From the NCBI RefSeq assembly GCF_036885605.1, contig NZ_CP142523.1, positions 6,138,001 to 6,202,000 on the forward strand: a stretch of DNA of 64,000 bases, in the 5' to 3' direction. The translations under genes were made by a program, and so were the position numbers. Below the pieces are notes generated by a model. It did not search any database and was not told where the DNA came from. It saw only the letters and a program-made list of their open reading frames with translations. The stretch's first letter is position 1. The number at the start of each line of letters is the position of its first letter. Source of the DNA: Janthinobacterium sp. TB1-E2. Lineage in GTDB: Bacteria; Pseudomonadota; Gammaproteobacteria; Burkholderiales; Burkholderiaceae_D. This document shows positions 27,095 through 36,541 of the stretch, in pieces.

Positions 27095-27119
27095 AAACGG
27101 CCCGCGCAAGGCGGGCCGT
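27092..27119 (-). terminator. Terminator between GGDEF gene and pntB
   Basis: A 9-bp stem ACGGCCCGC / GCGGGCCGT with a 5-nt loop. On the minus strand it is followed by TTTTTATT, so it ends the pnt operon; on the plus strand it lacks a T tract but could still slow the convergent transcript. Confidence 0.75.
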
Positions 27120-27139
27120 CCGGTCGCTGCAAGCCGTGC

Positions 27140-28606
27140 TTATTCGACGGCTTTGAGCATATCCTCGATCACCTTCTTCGCATCGCCAAACACCATCATC
27201 GTGTTCGGCTGGTAGAACAGGTCGTTGTCCAGGCCCGCATAGCCGGACGCCATCGAGCGCTTGTTGACGATGATGCTCTTGGCTTTATACGCTTCCAGGA
27301 TCGGCATGCCGGCGATCGGCGATTTCGGGTCCTTCGCCGCCGGGTTGACGACGTCGTTCGCGCCCAGCACCAGCACCACGTCCGTCTGGCCGAATTCGCC
27401 GTTGATGTCTTCCATCTCGAAGACCTGGTCGTACGGCACTTCCGCCTCGGCCAGCAGCACGTTCATGTGGCCCGGCATGCGCCCCGCCACCGGGTGGATC
27501 GCATACTTGACGGTGATGCCCTTGTGCGTGAGCTTTTCCACCAGTTCCTTGAGCGAGTGCTGCGCGCGCGCCACGGCCAGGCCGTAGCCGGGCACGATGA
27601 TGACGGTTTCCGCATTGCTCATGATGAAGGCGGCATCGTCGGCCGAACCCGATTTCACGGGCCGCTGCTCCTGCGCACCGGCCGCGCCGGCCGCTGGCGC
27701 ATCGCCGCCGAAGCCGCCGAGGATGACGTTGAAGAACGAGCGGTTCATCGCCTTGCACATGATGTACGACAGGATCGCGCCAGACGATCCCACGAGCGAA
27801 CCGGCGATGATCAGCATCGAGTTATTCAGCGAAAAGCCGATGCCGGCCGCGGCCCAGCCCGAGTAGCTGTTGAGCATCGACACCACCACCGGCATGTCGG
27901 CGCCGCCGATGGGAATGATGATCAGCACGCCCAGCGCAAAGGCGATCAGGGCCATGACGATGAACGGCGTCCATGCCGGTTCGACGCCATCGGCGAAGCA
28001 GAACGCCAGGCCCAGTCCCACCATCACCAGCGCCAGCACGAGGTTGAGCATGTGCTGGCCCTTGAAGCTGACGGGCGCGCCCTGGAACAGACGGAACTTG
28101 TATTTGCCCGACAACTTGCCGAAGGCGATCACGGAACCGGAGAACGTGATGGCGCCGACAAAAGTGCCGATGAACAGTTCGAAGCGGTTACCGATGGGCA
28201 GCGCCTCGCCATGCTTGGCGATATTGAAGGCCCACGGCTCCGACACGGCCGCCACGGCGATGCACACTGCCGCCAGGCCGATCAGCGAGTGCATGGCCGC
28301 CACCAGTTCCGGCATCTTCGTCATTTCCACGGTTTTCGCCAGGTAGGCGCCGATGGCGCCGCCCGTGACGATGCCGATGATGACGAGGGTCAGGCCCATG
28401 CCGCCCGTCTGCTGCTCCTTCAGTTTCAGGATCAGTGCCACGGTGGTGACGGCGGCAATGGCCATGCCGCTCATGCCAAAGGCATTGCCGCGGCGCGCCG
28501 TCGATGGCGACGACAGGCCTTTCAGGGCCTGGATGAAGCACACCGAGGCGATCAGGTACATCATCGTCACCAGGTTCATGGTGACGAAGCTCATGGCGTG
28601 ACTCAT
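27140..28606 (-). CDS. pntB: NAD(P) transhydrogenase subunit beta
   Basis: 488 residues, hydrophobic through the first half (domain II helices), with a soluble C-terminal NADP-binding domain ([15 protein letters not shown], then [18 protein letters not shown]). Together with PntAa and PntAb it couples hydride transfer from NADH to NADP+ with inward proton flow. It overlaps pntAb by 4 nt and ends at the shared terminator. Confidence 0.97.
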   Translation of the reverse strand: MSHAMSFVTMNLVTMMYLIASVCFIQALKGLSSPSTARRGNAFGMSGMAIAAVTTVALILKLKEQQTGGMGLTLVIIGIVTGGAIGAYLAKTVEMTKMPELVAAMHSLIGLAAVCIAVAAVSEPWAFNIAKHGEALPIGNRFELFIGTFVGAITFSGSVIAFGKLSGKYKFRLFQGAPVSFKGQHMLNLVLALVMVGLGLAFCFADGVEPAWTPFIVMALIAFALGVLIIIPIGGADMPVVVSMLNSYSGWAAAGIGFSLNNSMLIIAGSLVGSSGAILSYIMCKAMNRSFFNVILGGFGGDAPAAGAAGAQEQRPVKSGSADDAAFIMSNAETVIIVPGYGLAVARAQHSLKELVEKLTHKGITVKYAIHPVAGRMPGHMNVLLAEAEVPYDQVFEMEDINGEFGQTDVVLVLGANDVVNPAAKDPKSPIAGMPILEAYKAKSIIVNKRSMASGYAGLDNDLFYQPNTMMVFGDAKKVIEDMLKAVE

Positions 28607-28917
28607 TCTTTTGCTCCTTGCTTGGCCTTCGGTTCTTTTTTACGGAACATCTCGAGCATGCGCTGCGTGACGAGGAAGCCGCCGAACACGTTGACGGCGG
28701 CCAGCGCCACGGCCAGGGTGCCGGCCACTTGCGCCAGCGGGCCATCGGTCAGGCCGGCCGCCAGCATGGCGCCGACGATGATGATGGCGGAAATGGCATT
28801 GGTGACGGCCATCAGCGGCGTATGCAGCGCCGGCGTGACGGTCCAGACGACGTGGTAGCCGACATAAATGGCCAGCACGAAGATGATCAGGTTGGTGATG
28901 GTATGACTGATTTCCAT
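28603..28917 (-). CDS. pntAb: NAD(P) transhydrogenase subunit alpha, membrane part
   Basis: 104 residues with three hydrophobic segments ([33 protein letters not shown]). It corresponds to the C-terminal membrane domain of E. coli PntA, encoded separately here as in several alpha- and betaproteobacteria. ATG/stop overlap with pntB implies coupled translation. Confidence 0.95.
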   Translation of the reverse strand: MEISHTITNLIIFVLAIYVGYHVVWTVTPALHTPLMAVTNAISAIIIVGAMLAAGLTDGPLAQVAGTLAVALAAVNVFGGFLVTQRMLEMFRKKEPKAKQGAKE

Positions 28918-28941
28918 GATGTTGTTCTCTCCGGTGCCGCG

Positions 28942-30054
28942 TTATTTACGTAAGATTTCGCTGCCTGCGCAAACCAGGCTGGCCTTGATGATTTCATCCT
29001 CGCGGTCGATCAGCAATTGATCGTCCTTGTCGATGATGAGCTTCAAGAAGTCCAGCACGTTGCGCGCATACAGGGCCGAAGCGTCGGCCGCCACCAGGGT
29101 GGCCAGGTTCGGCTCGCCCACGATGTGGACGCCGTGCTTGACCACCGTCTTGCCCAGTTCCGACAGCGGGCAATTGCCGCCCTGCTCGACGGCCAGGTCG
29201 ACGATGACGGAGCCCGGTTTCATGGCTTTCACCGTTTCTTCGGAAATCAGCACGGGCGCGGCGCGGCCGGGAATCAGCGCGGTGGTGATGATGATGTCGG
29301 CCAGTTTCGCCCGTTCGTGCACGAGTTCGGCCTGGCGGCGCATCCAGTCGGCTGGCATGGCGCGCGCATAGCCGCCCGAACCCTTGGCGATCTCTTTTTC
29401 TTCATCGGTGAGGAAAGGCACGTCGAGGAACTTGGCGCCCAGGGACTCGACTTGTTCCTTCACAGGTGGGCGCACGTCGGACGCTTCGATGACGGCGCCC
29501 AGGCGCTTGGCCGTGGCGATCGCCTGCAGTCCTGCCACGCCCACGCCCATGATCAGCACGCGGGCCGCCTTGACGGTGCCGGCCGCCGTCATCAGCATCG
29601 GCATGAAGCGCTGATAGGTATTCGCGGCCACCAGCACGGCCTTGTAGCCGGCGATGTTCGCCTGCGAGGACAGCACGTCCATCGACTGCGCGCGCGTGAT
29701 GCGCGGCACGGCTTCCAGGGCGAAGGCGGACAGGCCGGCCGTGGCCATGGCGGCGATATTGTCGGCGTCAAACGGGTTGAGCATGCCGATCAGGACCGTG
29801 CCGCTGGCCATCAGGGCCCGTTCATCGGCATCGGGCGCGCGCACCTTGAGCACGATGGCGCAGCCATAGGCTTCCTGGGCGGTGCCGATCTGCGCGCCGG
29901 CGGCGGCATAGGCGTCGTCGGGAATCGAGGCTTGCAGGCCCGCTCCGGACTGCACGACGACTTGATGCTTGGCTGCCAGCTTCTTGACTGTCTCGGGCGT
30001 TGCCGCCACCCGCGTTTCACCAGGCCGTGTTTCGGCCGGTATGCCTATCCTCAT
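28942..30054 (-). CDS. pntAa: NAD(P) transhydrogenase subunit alpha, soluble NAD-binding part
   Basis: 370 residues, related to alanine dehydrogenase: MRIGIPAETRPGETRVAATPETV at the N-terminus and GVGVAGLQAIATAKRLGA as the Rossmann loop. It is the peripheral NAD(H)-binding domain of the three-gene transhydrogenase. The ATG follows GCGGAGG. It heads the pntAa-pntAb-pntB operon. Confidence 0.96.
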   Translation of the reverse strand: MRIGIPAETRPGETRVAATPETVKKLAAKHQVVVQSGAGLQASIPDDAYAAAGAQIGTAQEAYGCAIVLKVRAPDADERALMASGTVLIGMLNPFDADNIAAMATAGLSAFALEAVPRITRAQSMDVLSSQANIAGYKAVLVAANTYQRFMPMLMTAAGTVKAARVLIMGVGVAGLQAIATAKRLGAVIEASDVRPPVKEQVESLGAKFLDVPFLTDEEKEIAKGSGGYARAMPADWMRRQAELVHERAKLADIIITTALIPGRAAPVLISEETVKAMKPGSVIVDLAVEQGGNCPLSELGKTVVKHGVHIVGEPNLATLVAADASALYARNVLDFLKLIIDKDDQLLIDREDEIIKASLVCAGSEILRK

Positions 30055-30466
30055 GATGCCTCCGCTAATTGATAAACTGACTAGAATCTAACACGGAAAG
30101 CAGCGCGTTAAACGTTTGTGAAGCAGCAACTTTTAGTCGTACGACACTAATTTACCCGTAATACCAATCCTTGTTCCGCCATGCGGTATGGCGACCATAT
30201 TGTGGGAAAGGTGTGTCAATCTCACCACAGTCGAGCACGCGTACGCGCTTGTTTTGACCACAGGGAAAGCCTATATTAGCGGGCGCTTGCTACCCTCTTG
30301 CCGACTAAGCCCCCATGCTAGTGCGCTCCCCGGGACAGACGTAAGTACCTCCCACCGCTATTTGCTAAAACGTTGTCATTTATCAATATGTCCGCGCAAC
30401 AAAAGGCCGGCTTCAAACCGCGCGCGCAGAACAAGATAAAATGTCGGCTCTTTCAAGGATGGAATC
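30055..30466. other. 412-nt gene-free divergent gap
   Basis: This gap separates divergent pntAa and nudJ and looks lower in GC than its surroundings. Upstream of pntAa on the minus strand, TTTAAC, 16 nt and TAGATT form a plausible promoter. An 83-codon frame at 30188-30439 shows no family likeness and no ribosome-binding site, so I do not call it a gene. I see no riboswitch or tRNA. Confidence 0.5.
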
Positions 30467-30946
30467 ATGCCGAGAATCTGGAAACCCTCTGTCACCGTTG
30501 CCGCCATCGTCGAACGCGACGGCCTGTTTTTACTGATTGAAGAAGAGACCAGCGAAGGCATCAAGATCAATCAACCGGCCGGCCACCTCGACCCGTTCGA
30601 GTCGCTGGAGCAGGCGGTGATCCGCGAAACGCTGGAAGAAGCGGCTTACGATTTCATCCCCACGGCACTGGTCGGCATGTACATGTCGCGCTATCAGTCG
30701 TTGCGCACGGGCGAGGACGTGACCTATCTGCGCTTCACCTTTTGCGGCACGGCCGGCGCCGAGCATGACCGCCCGCTGGACGAAGGCATCATCCGCACCT
30801 TGTGGATGACGCGCGACGAGCTGGCCGCGTGCCAGGAGCGCCACCGCAGCCCGCTGGTGCTGCAGTGCGTGGACGAATACCTGGCTGGCAGGCGCGCGCC
30901 GCTGGCCCTGCTGCACACGCATGCGTCCGTTTTCAATAGCGCATAG
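30467..30946 (+). CDS. nudJ: Nudix hydrolase (NudJ type)
   Basis: 159 residues. The Nudix box is complete: Gly39, Glu45, Arg53-Glu54 and Glu57-Glu58 (GHLDPFESLEQAVIRETLEEA). E. coli NudJ has the same length and sits directly before mnmA; it hydrolyses nucleoside di- and triphosphates and thiamine-precursor pyrophosphates. The mnmA start lies 31 nt downstream, so the pair is probably co-transcribed. Confidence 0.9.
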   Translation: MPRIWKPSVTVAAIVERDGLFLLIEEETSEGIKINQPAGHLDPFESLEQAVIRETLEEAAYDFIPTALVGMYMSRYQSLRTGEDVTYLRFTFCGTAGAEHDRPLDEGIIRTLWMTRDELAACQERHRSPLVLQCVDEYLAGRRAPLALLHTHASVFNSA

Positions 30947-30977
30947 CAACATTATCTAAAGTACACTGGAAAGCAAG

Positions 30978-32099
30978 ATGAGCAAGAAGAAAGTCGTTAT
31001 CGGCATGTCGGGCGGGGTCGATTCCTCGGTCGCGGCATGGATGCTGAAGGAACAAGGCTATGAAGTCATCGGCCTGTTCATGAAAAACTGGGAAGATGAC
31101 GACGATTCGGAATACTGCTCCACGCGCCAGGACTGGATCGACGCGGCCAGCGTGGCCGACGTCATCGGCGTCGATATCGAAGCCGTCAATTTCGCCTCCG
31201 AATACAAGGACCGTGTGTTCGCCGATTTCCTGCGCGAATACCAGGCCGGCCGCACGCCGAACCCGGACGTGCTGTGCAACGCCGAAATCAAATTCAAGGC
31301 CTTCCTTGACCACGCCATGACCCTGGGCGCCGACCTGATCGCCACCGGCCACTATGCGCGCGTGCGCCAGGCGCCGACCGACGCAGGCCGTTATGAACTG
31401 CTCAAGGCAGTCGACGCCAGCAAGGACCAGAGCTACTTCCTGCACCGGCTGAACCAGGCGCAGTTGTCGAAAACCCTGTTTCCGCTCGGTGAAATCCCGA
31501 AAACGGAAGTACGCAAGATCGCTGAAAAACTGGCGCTGCCGAACGCGCAGAAGAAGGATTCGACGGGCATCTGTTTCATCGGCGAGCGCCCGTTCCGCGA
31601 ATTTTTGAACCGCTACCTGTCGTACAAGCCGGGTCCGATGAAAACGGCCGACGGCAAGACCGTGGGCGAACATGTGGGACTGAGTTTTTATACCCTGGGC
31701 CAGCGCAAGGGCATCGGCATCGGCGGCGTGAAGTCGTACCAGAACGCGGACGGTAGCAGCGACGCCTGGTATGTGGCGCGCAAGGATATCGCCAACAACA
31801 CCCTGTGGGTAGTGCAGGGTCATGACCATCCATGGCTGCTGTCGCCGGCCTTGACGGCCGACCAGGCCAGCTGGGTCGCCGGCACGGCGCCGCAGGCGGG
31901 CGCCTTGAGCGCCAAGACGCGCTACCGCCAGGCCGACGTGGCTTGCCAGCTGCTGCCGGATGGGAATGAACACTTCGGCCTGGCCTTCGACCAGGCGCAA
32001 TGGGCCGTCACGCCTGGCCAGTCGGCCGTGCTGTACGACGGCGACGTGTGCCTCGGCGGCGGCATCATCGCCAGCGCGACGGGCCTGGCTGGCGTCTAA
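30978..32099 (+). CDS. mnmA: tRNA-specific 2-thiouridylase
   Basis: 373 residues. It installs sulfur at position 2 of the wobble uridine in Lys, Glu and Gln tRNAs, taking it from the IscS/Tus relay. The PP-loop SGGVDSS is at 11-17; the two catalytic cysteines are Cys100 ([12 protein letters not shown]) and Cys199 ([10 protein letters not shown]). It overlaps the convergent receiver-domain gene by 4 nt. Confidence 0.97.
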   Translation: MSKKKVVIGMSGGVDSSVAAWMLKEQGYEVIGLFMKNWEDDDDSEYCSTRQDWIDAASVADVIGVDIEAVNFASEYKDRVFADFLREYQAGRTPNPDVLCNAEIKFKAFLDHAMTLGADLIATGHYARVRQAPTDAGRYELLKAVDASKDQSYFLHRLNQAQLSKTLFPLGEIPKTEVRKIAEKLALPNAQKKDSTGICFIGERPFREFLNRYLSYKPGPMKTADGKTVGEHVGLSFYTLGQRKGIGIGGVKSYQNADGSSDAWYVARKDIANNTLWVVQGHDHPWLLSPALTADQASWVAGTAPQAGALSAKTRYRQADVACQLLPDGNEHFGLAFDQAQWAVTPGQSAVLYDGDVCLGGGIIASATGLAGV

Positions 32100-32506
32100 C
32101 TATTGCCTTGCGCGGCGGCGGCCAAAGCCTGCTGCTTGCGCACCATGGCAATCACCGTATTGCGCACGGTTTTCAGGACCGTGTCGGCCATGAACGGTTT
32201 CACGATGAAGCCCGACACGCCCATGGCGAGGGCCGCCTGCAGCGAGGCGGCGTCGATGCCGCCCGAGACCATGAAAATGAGCGTCTTCGGATACTGGGCG
32301 CGGATGGTCTGCACCACATTGGTCCCGTCTTCCACCTGCTCGCGCGCGATGCAGACGAAATGCGGATGGTGCTTGACCAGCAGCGCCAGCCCCAGCGCGC
32401 TCGTATGCGTCTGCCCGCAGACATCGTAGCCGCCATCGGTCAGGACCGTGTTCAGCAGGCCGCGCGCCACGGCGCTGCTATCGATCAGGACTGTCTTTAA
32501 CATCAT
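32096..32506 (-). CDS. Stand-alone receiver-domain protein lacking the phospho-acceptor Asp
   Basis: 136 residues with the CheY-like alternating pattern ([17 protein letters not shown], then IFMVSGG, then GFIVKPF). The conserved Ser81 and Lys103 are present, but the acidic pair is reduced to Asp9-Ser10. The position that should be the phosphorylated Asp after beta-3 ([10 protein letters not shown]) is Ala54. It is therefore a pseudo-receiver: it probably works by protein binding or another signal, not phosphorelay. There is no output domain and no adjacent kinase. The start could be at 32506 or 32503; GGGAAG is upstream. Confidence 0.8.
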   Translation of the reverse strand: MMLKTVLIDSSAVARGLLNTVLTDGGYDVCGQTHTSALGLALLVKHHPHFVCIAREQVEDGTNVVQTIRAQYPKTLIFMVSGGIDAASLQAALAMGVSGFIVKPFMADTVLKTVRNTVIAMVRKQQALAAAAQGNS

Positions 32507-32544
32507 GATTTACTTCCCTTGCTTGATTGTTCTTGCCTGGCGCT

Positions 32545-33318
32545 TTACTTTTCCCACACCAGCTTGTTCCAGGTGACACCCAAGGTCACGTCGGTCTTGA
32601 GTTCCACTAACTTTCTTGAAAGATACAGTATTTCCCGCTCTTTTCGCAGGCTTTCACCGAGCGCACCGGGCAAAATGCCCGCGCCGGCCATCACGGCGTC
32701 AATATTGCCGTAGGCGCGCAACAGTTTTGCGCCCGTCTTCAGGCCGATCTTCGACACGCCGGGGATGCTGTCGGTGACGTCGCCCATCAGCGCCAGCAGG
32801 TCGGGCAGCAGTTCCGGCGGCACGCCGAACTTTTTCTCGACCCAGGCGTGGTCGTGCCAGACGCCCTTGAAGTGGTCCCACACGAGCGCGCCGTGCGCGA
32901 TCAGGCCATGCAAATCCTTGTCGGTGGTGGCGATGACAGCCGCGCCGCGCCCCTCGTGCAGCCAGCGCATGACGGCCGTGCCGATCACGTCGTCGGCCTC
33001 GACCTCGGGAATGCTGACCACGTGCATGCCGAAGCTGGCCAGGGTGGCGTAGAAGCCAGGCAAGGCGTCGCGCAGCACCTGCGGCATGGGCTGGCGCCCC
33101 TCGCGGTAACCGGCATACAGGGCGTGGCGCCAGGTCGGGCCGCCAAAGTCGAAGGCCGGCAGGATGTGCGTCGGCTCGTGGTCGTTGATGAGCGTGCGGA
33201 ACGACGACAGCGCATGGCGCAGCGCGATCTCCGCCTTCAGGTCGGAATCGGGTTCAGGACTGGCTTCGTAGACGCGGCGTACGATATTCAAGCCGTCGAT
33301 AGCGAGGAGTCTGGCCAT
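32545..33318 (-). CDS. 5'-3' exonuclease, FEN family (ExoIX/Pol I 5'-nuclease domain type)
   Basis: 257 residues, equal to a free-standing 5'-nuclease domain. Acidic metal ligands appear in LLAIDGLN, VEADDVIGT, TTDKDL and MGDVTDSIPG, and the helix-3-turn-helix is IPGVSKIGLKTGAKLL. It probably acts on flap or 5' overhang DNA, like E. coli Xni; whether it has retained nuclease activity or mainly binds structures is not certain. It stands alone, transcribed away from the GST gene end. Confidence 0.88.
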   Translation of the reverse strand: MARLLAIDGLNIVRRVYEASPEPDSDLKAEIALRHALSSFRTLINDHEPTHILPAFDFGGPTWRHALYAGYREGRQPMPQVLRDALPGFYATLASFGMHVVSIPEVEADDVIGTAVMRWLHEGRGAAVIATTDKDLHGLIAHGALVWDHFKGVWHDHAWVEKKFGVPPELLPDLLALMGDVTDSIPGVSKIGLKTGAKLLRAYGNIDAVMAGAGILPGALGESLRKEREILYLSRKLVELKTDVTLGVTWNKLVWEK

Positions 33319-33413
33319 GCGGTAAAGGGATACTGGTTGAATCGATCATTTTACCGTATGGAGCAAGCACTATTCCCCGCGAATTCCGCTTGGCAGGTTT
33401 TACGCGGCGTAAC

Positions 33414-33533
33414 AACGCCTAACAAAACCGTAGCGAGCGGAAGTGAATTGTGGCTAAGAAGCGCAACCGTACTCAAGTACGGTGAGCATCGCAGGCCGCA
33501 AGTCGCGACGCGCAGTAGGTTTGGTTAGGCGTT
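33414..33533. repeat. 120-bp inverted-repeat (MITE-like or long REP) element
   Basis: The ends are near-perfect terminal inverted repeats (AACGCCTAACAAAACC... and ...GGTTTGGTTAGGCGTT). The centre is the palindrome ACCGTACTCAAGTACGGT, and the intervening arms pair imperfectly, so the whole element can fold into one long hairpin. No ORF is inside. It stops 1 nt before the stop codon of the GST gene. No second copy is in the window. Confidence 0.75.
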
Positions 33534-33534
33534 C

Positions 33535-34206
33535 TCACTTGGCGAAATCGTAGGGCCCGCCCCGTTCGAGCGCCCGCTGATAGGCAGGCCGCGCATGGAT
33601 GCGCTGCAGGAACGCCGTCAGCTTTGGCAGGCGCTCGTCGAGTCCGCCGCGCATGGCCGCCGCTTCCAGTGGAAAGCTCATCTGGATGTCGGCCGCCGTG
33701 AATTCATTGCCGGTAAACCATTTGCTGTTCTCCAGTTCCGCTTCCATGTAGGCCAGCTGGCTGTTGATATTGGGCAGGATAAAGCTGCTCTTGACCTTGC
33801 TGGCGATGCCGCGCGCGATCGGTTTGACGAAAAACGGCATCGGCGACGATTCGACCTTGTCGAACACCAGCTTCATCAGCAGCGGCGGCATGGCCGAGCC
33901 TTCCGCGAAATGCAGCCAGTAGGTCCAGCGCAGCTTCTCCGGCGTGCCCGCCGCCGGGATCAAGCGGCCATTGCCGTAGCGCTCAACCAAGTACTCGATG
34001 ATGGCGCCCGATTCGGCGATGGTGTTGGCGCCGTCCGTGATCACGGGCGACTTGCCCAGCGGATGGACGGCCTTCAGCGAGGCGGGCGCCAGCATGGTTT
34101 TCGGGTCGCGCTGGTAGCGCTTGACCTCGTAATCGAGGCCCAGTTCCTCGAGCAGCCAGAGCACGCGCTGCGAGCGCGAATTGTTCAGATGATGGACGAC
34201 GATCAT
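33535..34206 (-). CDS. Glutathione S-transferase family protein
   Basis: 223 residues. The N-terminal thioredoxin-like domain (MIVVHHLNNSRSQRVLWLLEELGLDYEV) has the NNSRSQR form of the active-site loop and the glutathione-binding KSPVITDG and AESGAIIEYL motifs, followed by an all-helical C-terminal domain. It resembles GSTs annotated in stress or haloacid/aromatic detoxification, but the substrate is unknown. GGGAAAACC precedes the ATG. The repeat element abuts its 3' end. Confidence 0.9.
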   Translation of the reverse strand: MIVVHHLNNSRSQRVLWLLEELGLDYEVKRYQRDPKTMLAPASLKAVHPLGKSPVITDGANTIAESGAIIEYLVERYGNGRLIPAAGTPEKLRWTYWLHFAEGSAMPPLLMKLVFDKVESSPMPFFVKPIARGIASKVKSSFILPNINSQLAYMEAELENSKWFTGNEFTAADIQMSFPLEAAAMRGGLDERLPKLTAFLQRIHARPAYQRALERGGPYDFAK

Positions 34207-34370
34207 GGTTTTCCCGTTAAGCGATGGTTGAGTTCCAGTATAGCCGGGACGGCCGGATCGGGGCGGCGCAAGGGAATCTGCAAAAAAATTGCGAAAAACA
34301 GTATTTTCAATTGATAACTTTTCAATCTTCCCTTATCTTGTTTTGTTTCCAATAAGTAAGGAAACCCCCT

Positions 34371-35423
34371 GTGGATTTCGACACCAACAACACCACGCCC
34401 AAGCGCGAAGCCATCACCTTCAGCGCCACGGGCAGCGAATACTTCCGTATCTGGATCGTCAACCTGCTGCTGAGCATCGTCACCCTGGGCATTTATTCCG
34501 CCTGGGCCAAGGTGCGCCGCAACCGCTATTTCTATTCCAGCACCCACCTGGCTGGCAGCAGCTTCGAATACCACGGCAATGCCGTCGCCATCCTGAAGGG
34601 CCGCATCGCGGCCGTCGTGCTGATCGGCGGCTACAACATCGCCTTCCAGATCTCGCCCATCATCGGCCTGATCATGCTCGTGCTGATGATGGCCGTGCTG
34701 CCATGGCTGGTGTGGAAAAGCCTGCAATTCAAGCTGTACAACACCAGCTACCGCGGCATCCGCTTCGGCTTTGACGGCAGCGCCAAAGAAGCCTACAAAT
34801 ACTTCCTGTGGCTGCCCATCCTGAACACCTTCACGGCTGGCCTGATGACGCCGTTCCTGCACCAGCGCCTGAAGCGCTTCCAGCACACGCAAAGCCGCTT
34901 CGGCAGCAGCAACTTCAGCTTCGACGCCTCGGTCGGCAGCTTCTACAAAACCTATTTGCTGTTCTTCGCCCTGCTGCTGGCCGGTTTCCTGGTCCTGATC
35001 TTTGTCGTCTTCGCCAGCGTCTTCGCCACGTTTGCCACCGATGCCAACGATGTCACCAAGGCCGGCAGCATCTTCGGCGCCGTGGCCGCCCTGTATGCCT
35101 GGGCCTTTATCGTGCTGCCGCTGTTCCTGACCATGATCCAGAACCTGATCTGGAACCACACGCGCCTGCAGCAGCACCAGTTCCAGTCGCAGCTGACGTG
35201 GGGCCGCACCACCTTCATCATGCTGACCAACCTGCTGGGCATCGTCGTCACGCTGGGCCTGTTTTCGCCATTCGCCCAGGTGCGCTGGCTGAAGTACCGC
35301 CTGGAAGCGACTTCGATGCTGGTGCACGGCAGCCTCGACGCCTTTGTCGCCGCCACCGGCGAGCAAGTGTCGGCCACGGGCGAAGGCATGGTCGACCTGC
35401 TGGACTTCGACCTGTCGCTGTAA
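34371..35423 (+). CDS. yjgN: YjgN/DUF898 family inner-membrane protein
   Basis: 350 residues starting at GTG, with AAGGAAA upstream. It carries two copies of a DUF898 unit: NLLLSIVTLGIYSAWAKVRRNRYFYSSTHL near residue 30 and NLLGIVVTLGLFSPFAQVRWLKYRLEATSM near 290, with several membrane segments between. The function of the family is not established. The M48 peptidase gene starts 1 nt after its stop, so the two are certainly co-translated and probably act together in the envelope. Confidence 0.92.
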   Translation: MDFDTNNTTPKREAITFSATGSEYFRIWIVNLLLSIVTLGIYSAWAKVRRNRYFYSSTHLAGSSFEYHGNAVAILKGRIAAVVLIGGYNIAFQISPIIGLIMLVLMMAVLPWLVWKSLQFKLYNTSYRGIRFGFDGSAKEAYKYFLWLPILNTFTAGLMTPFLHQRLKRFQHTQSRFGSSNFSFDASVGSFYKTYLLFFALLLAGFLVLIFVVFASVFATFATDANDVTKAGSIFGAVAALYAWAFIVLPLFLTMIQNLIWNHTRLQQHQFQSQLTWGRTTFIMLTNLLGIVVTLGLFSPFAQVRWLKYRLEATSMLVHGSLDAFVAATGEQVSATGEGMVDLLDFDLSL

Positions 35424-35424
35424 C

Positions 35425-36438
35425 ATGACGCTCGACAATCAAGCACCGGGCGCGGCCCCCGTGCCCGCGCGCTATTTCGACGGCCAGACCTCGCGCCTGT
35501 ACCACGTCACGCTCAGCGTGCGCGATGGCATGGCCGTGCTGGCCGGCGATATCGAACGCAGCTGTCCGCTGGGCGAGCTGCACGTGTCCGAACGCAGCAG
35601 CCATGCCGTGCGCAAGGTCAGCTTTCCCGACGGCGCCTATCTGGAGATCGCCGACCAGGCGGCCTTCAACGACATGCTGCATGACACGGGCCACCGCGAT
35701 GGCTGGGTGGTGCGGCTGCAGCAAAGCTGGCGCGGCGCCCTGCTGGCCACGGTCGCCACCGTGCTGGCCCTGTGGCTCAGCTATCAGTACCTGCTGCCGG
35801 TCGTGGCGAAGGGCGTCGCGTATGCGATTCCCCAGTCCGTCGAGCGCCAGCTGGGCCAGGGCGTGCTCGATTTCCTCGACGAACACGTGTTTGAGGCAAG
35901 CAAGCTCGCTGACGCGCGCCAGCAAGCCTTGCGCGCCCGGTTCGCGCGCCTGGCCACGCCCGGCGACAGCACGCCCGAGCACCGCATCGTTTTCCGCAAG
36001 AGCAAGATCGGTCCGAACGCGTTCGCCCTGCCGTCCGGCGATATCGTGCTGACCGATGAAATGGTGGAACTGATGCCGGACGACGATGCCATCATGGGCG
36101 TGCTGGCGCATGAACTGGGGCATTTGCAGCAGCGCCACCTGACGCGCCGCCTGATCCAGACGTCGGCCGTGGGCGCCGGCGCGGCGCTGCTGTTCGGCGA
36201 CGTGTCGACCGTGGTGGCGACCTTGCCGCCGCTGCTGCTGGACTTGAAGTATTCGCGCGACGTCGAGCGCGAGGCGGACGACTACGCGATCGCCATGCTG
36301 CGCCAGAACGCTATTCCACTGGAACACCTGGCGCAAGTGTTTGTCGCCCTGGGCAAGCTGGATCACGGCACGCCCTACCTGTCTAGCCATCCGGCCAGCG
36401 CAGAGCGTGTCGAGCGTATCCGCGCCGCACAGCGCTAA
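35425..36438 (+). CDS. Membrane-anchored M48-family metallopeptidase
   Basis: 337 residues from the ATG at 35425, right after yjgN. An N-terminal cytoplasmic or lid domain of about 90 residues is followed by one transmembrane segment (GALLATVATVLALWLSYQYLLPVV, about 94-117). The peptidase domain has HELGH at 229-233, and the third zinc ligand lies in DVEREADDYA. It resembles HtpX/Oma1-type proteases that clear damaged membrane proteins. The tight link with YjgN suggests a joint membrane-maintenance role (inference). Confidence 0.92.
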   Translation: MTLDNQAPGAAPVPARYFDGQTSRLYHVTLSVRDGMAVLAGDIERSCPLGELHVSERSSHAVRKVSFPDGAYLEIADQAAFNDMLHDTGHRDGWVVRLQQSWRGALLATVATVLALWLSYQYLLPVVAKGVAYAIPQSVERQLGQGVLDFLDEHVFEASKLADARQQALRARFARLATPGDSTPEHRIVFRKSKIGPNAFALPSGDIVLTDEMVELMPDDDAIMGVLAHELGHLQQRHLTRRLIQTSAVGAGAALLFGDVSTVVATLPPLLLDLKYSRDVEREADDYAIAMLRQNAIPLEHLAQVFVALGKLDHGTPYLSSHPASAERVERIRAAQR

Positions 36439-36541
36439 GTCTTCACGCGGCGTCCACCGGGCGCCGCTTTCTTTCCCTCCAGCACGTTCGGCGAATCGAA
36501 GGTAGACTCGGCTTTACCAGTCTGACTTCACCGGAGTGCCC

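Noticed and set aside
30188-30439. 83-codon frame in the pntAa-nudJ gap
   Set aside because: No ribosome-binding site, no hydrophobic pattern, no family likeness and no neighbour link.
34203-35438. 411-codon minus-strand frame opposite yjgN
   Set aside because: The plus-strand frame has the DUF898 repeats; the minus frame is low-complexity.
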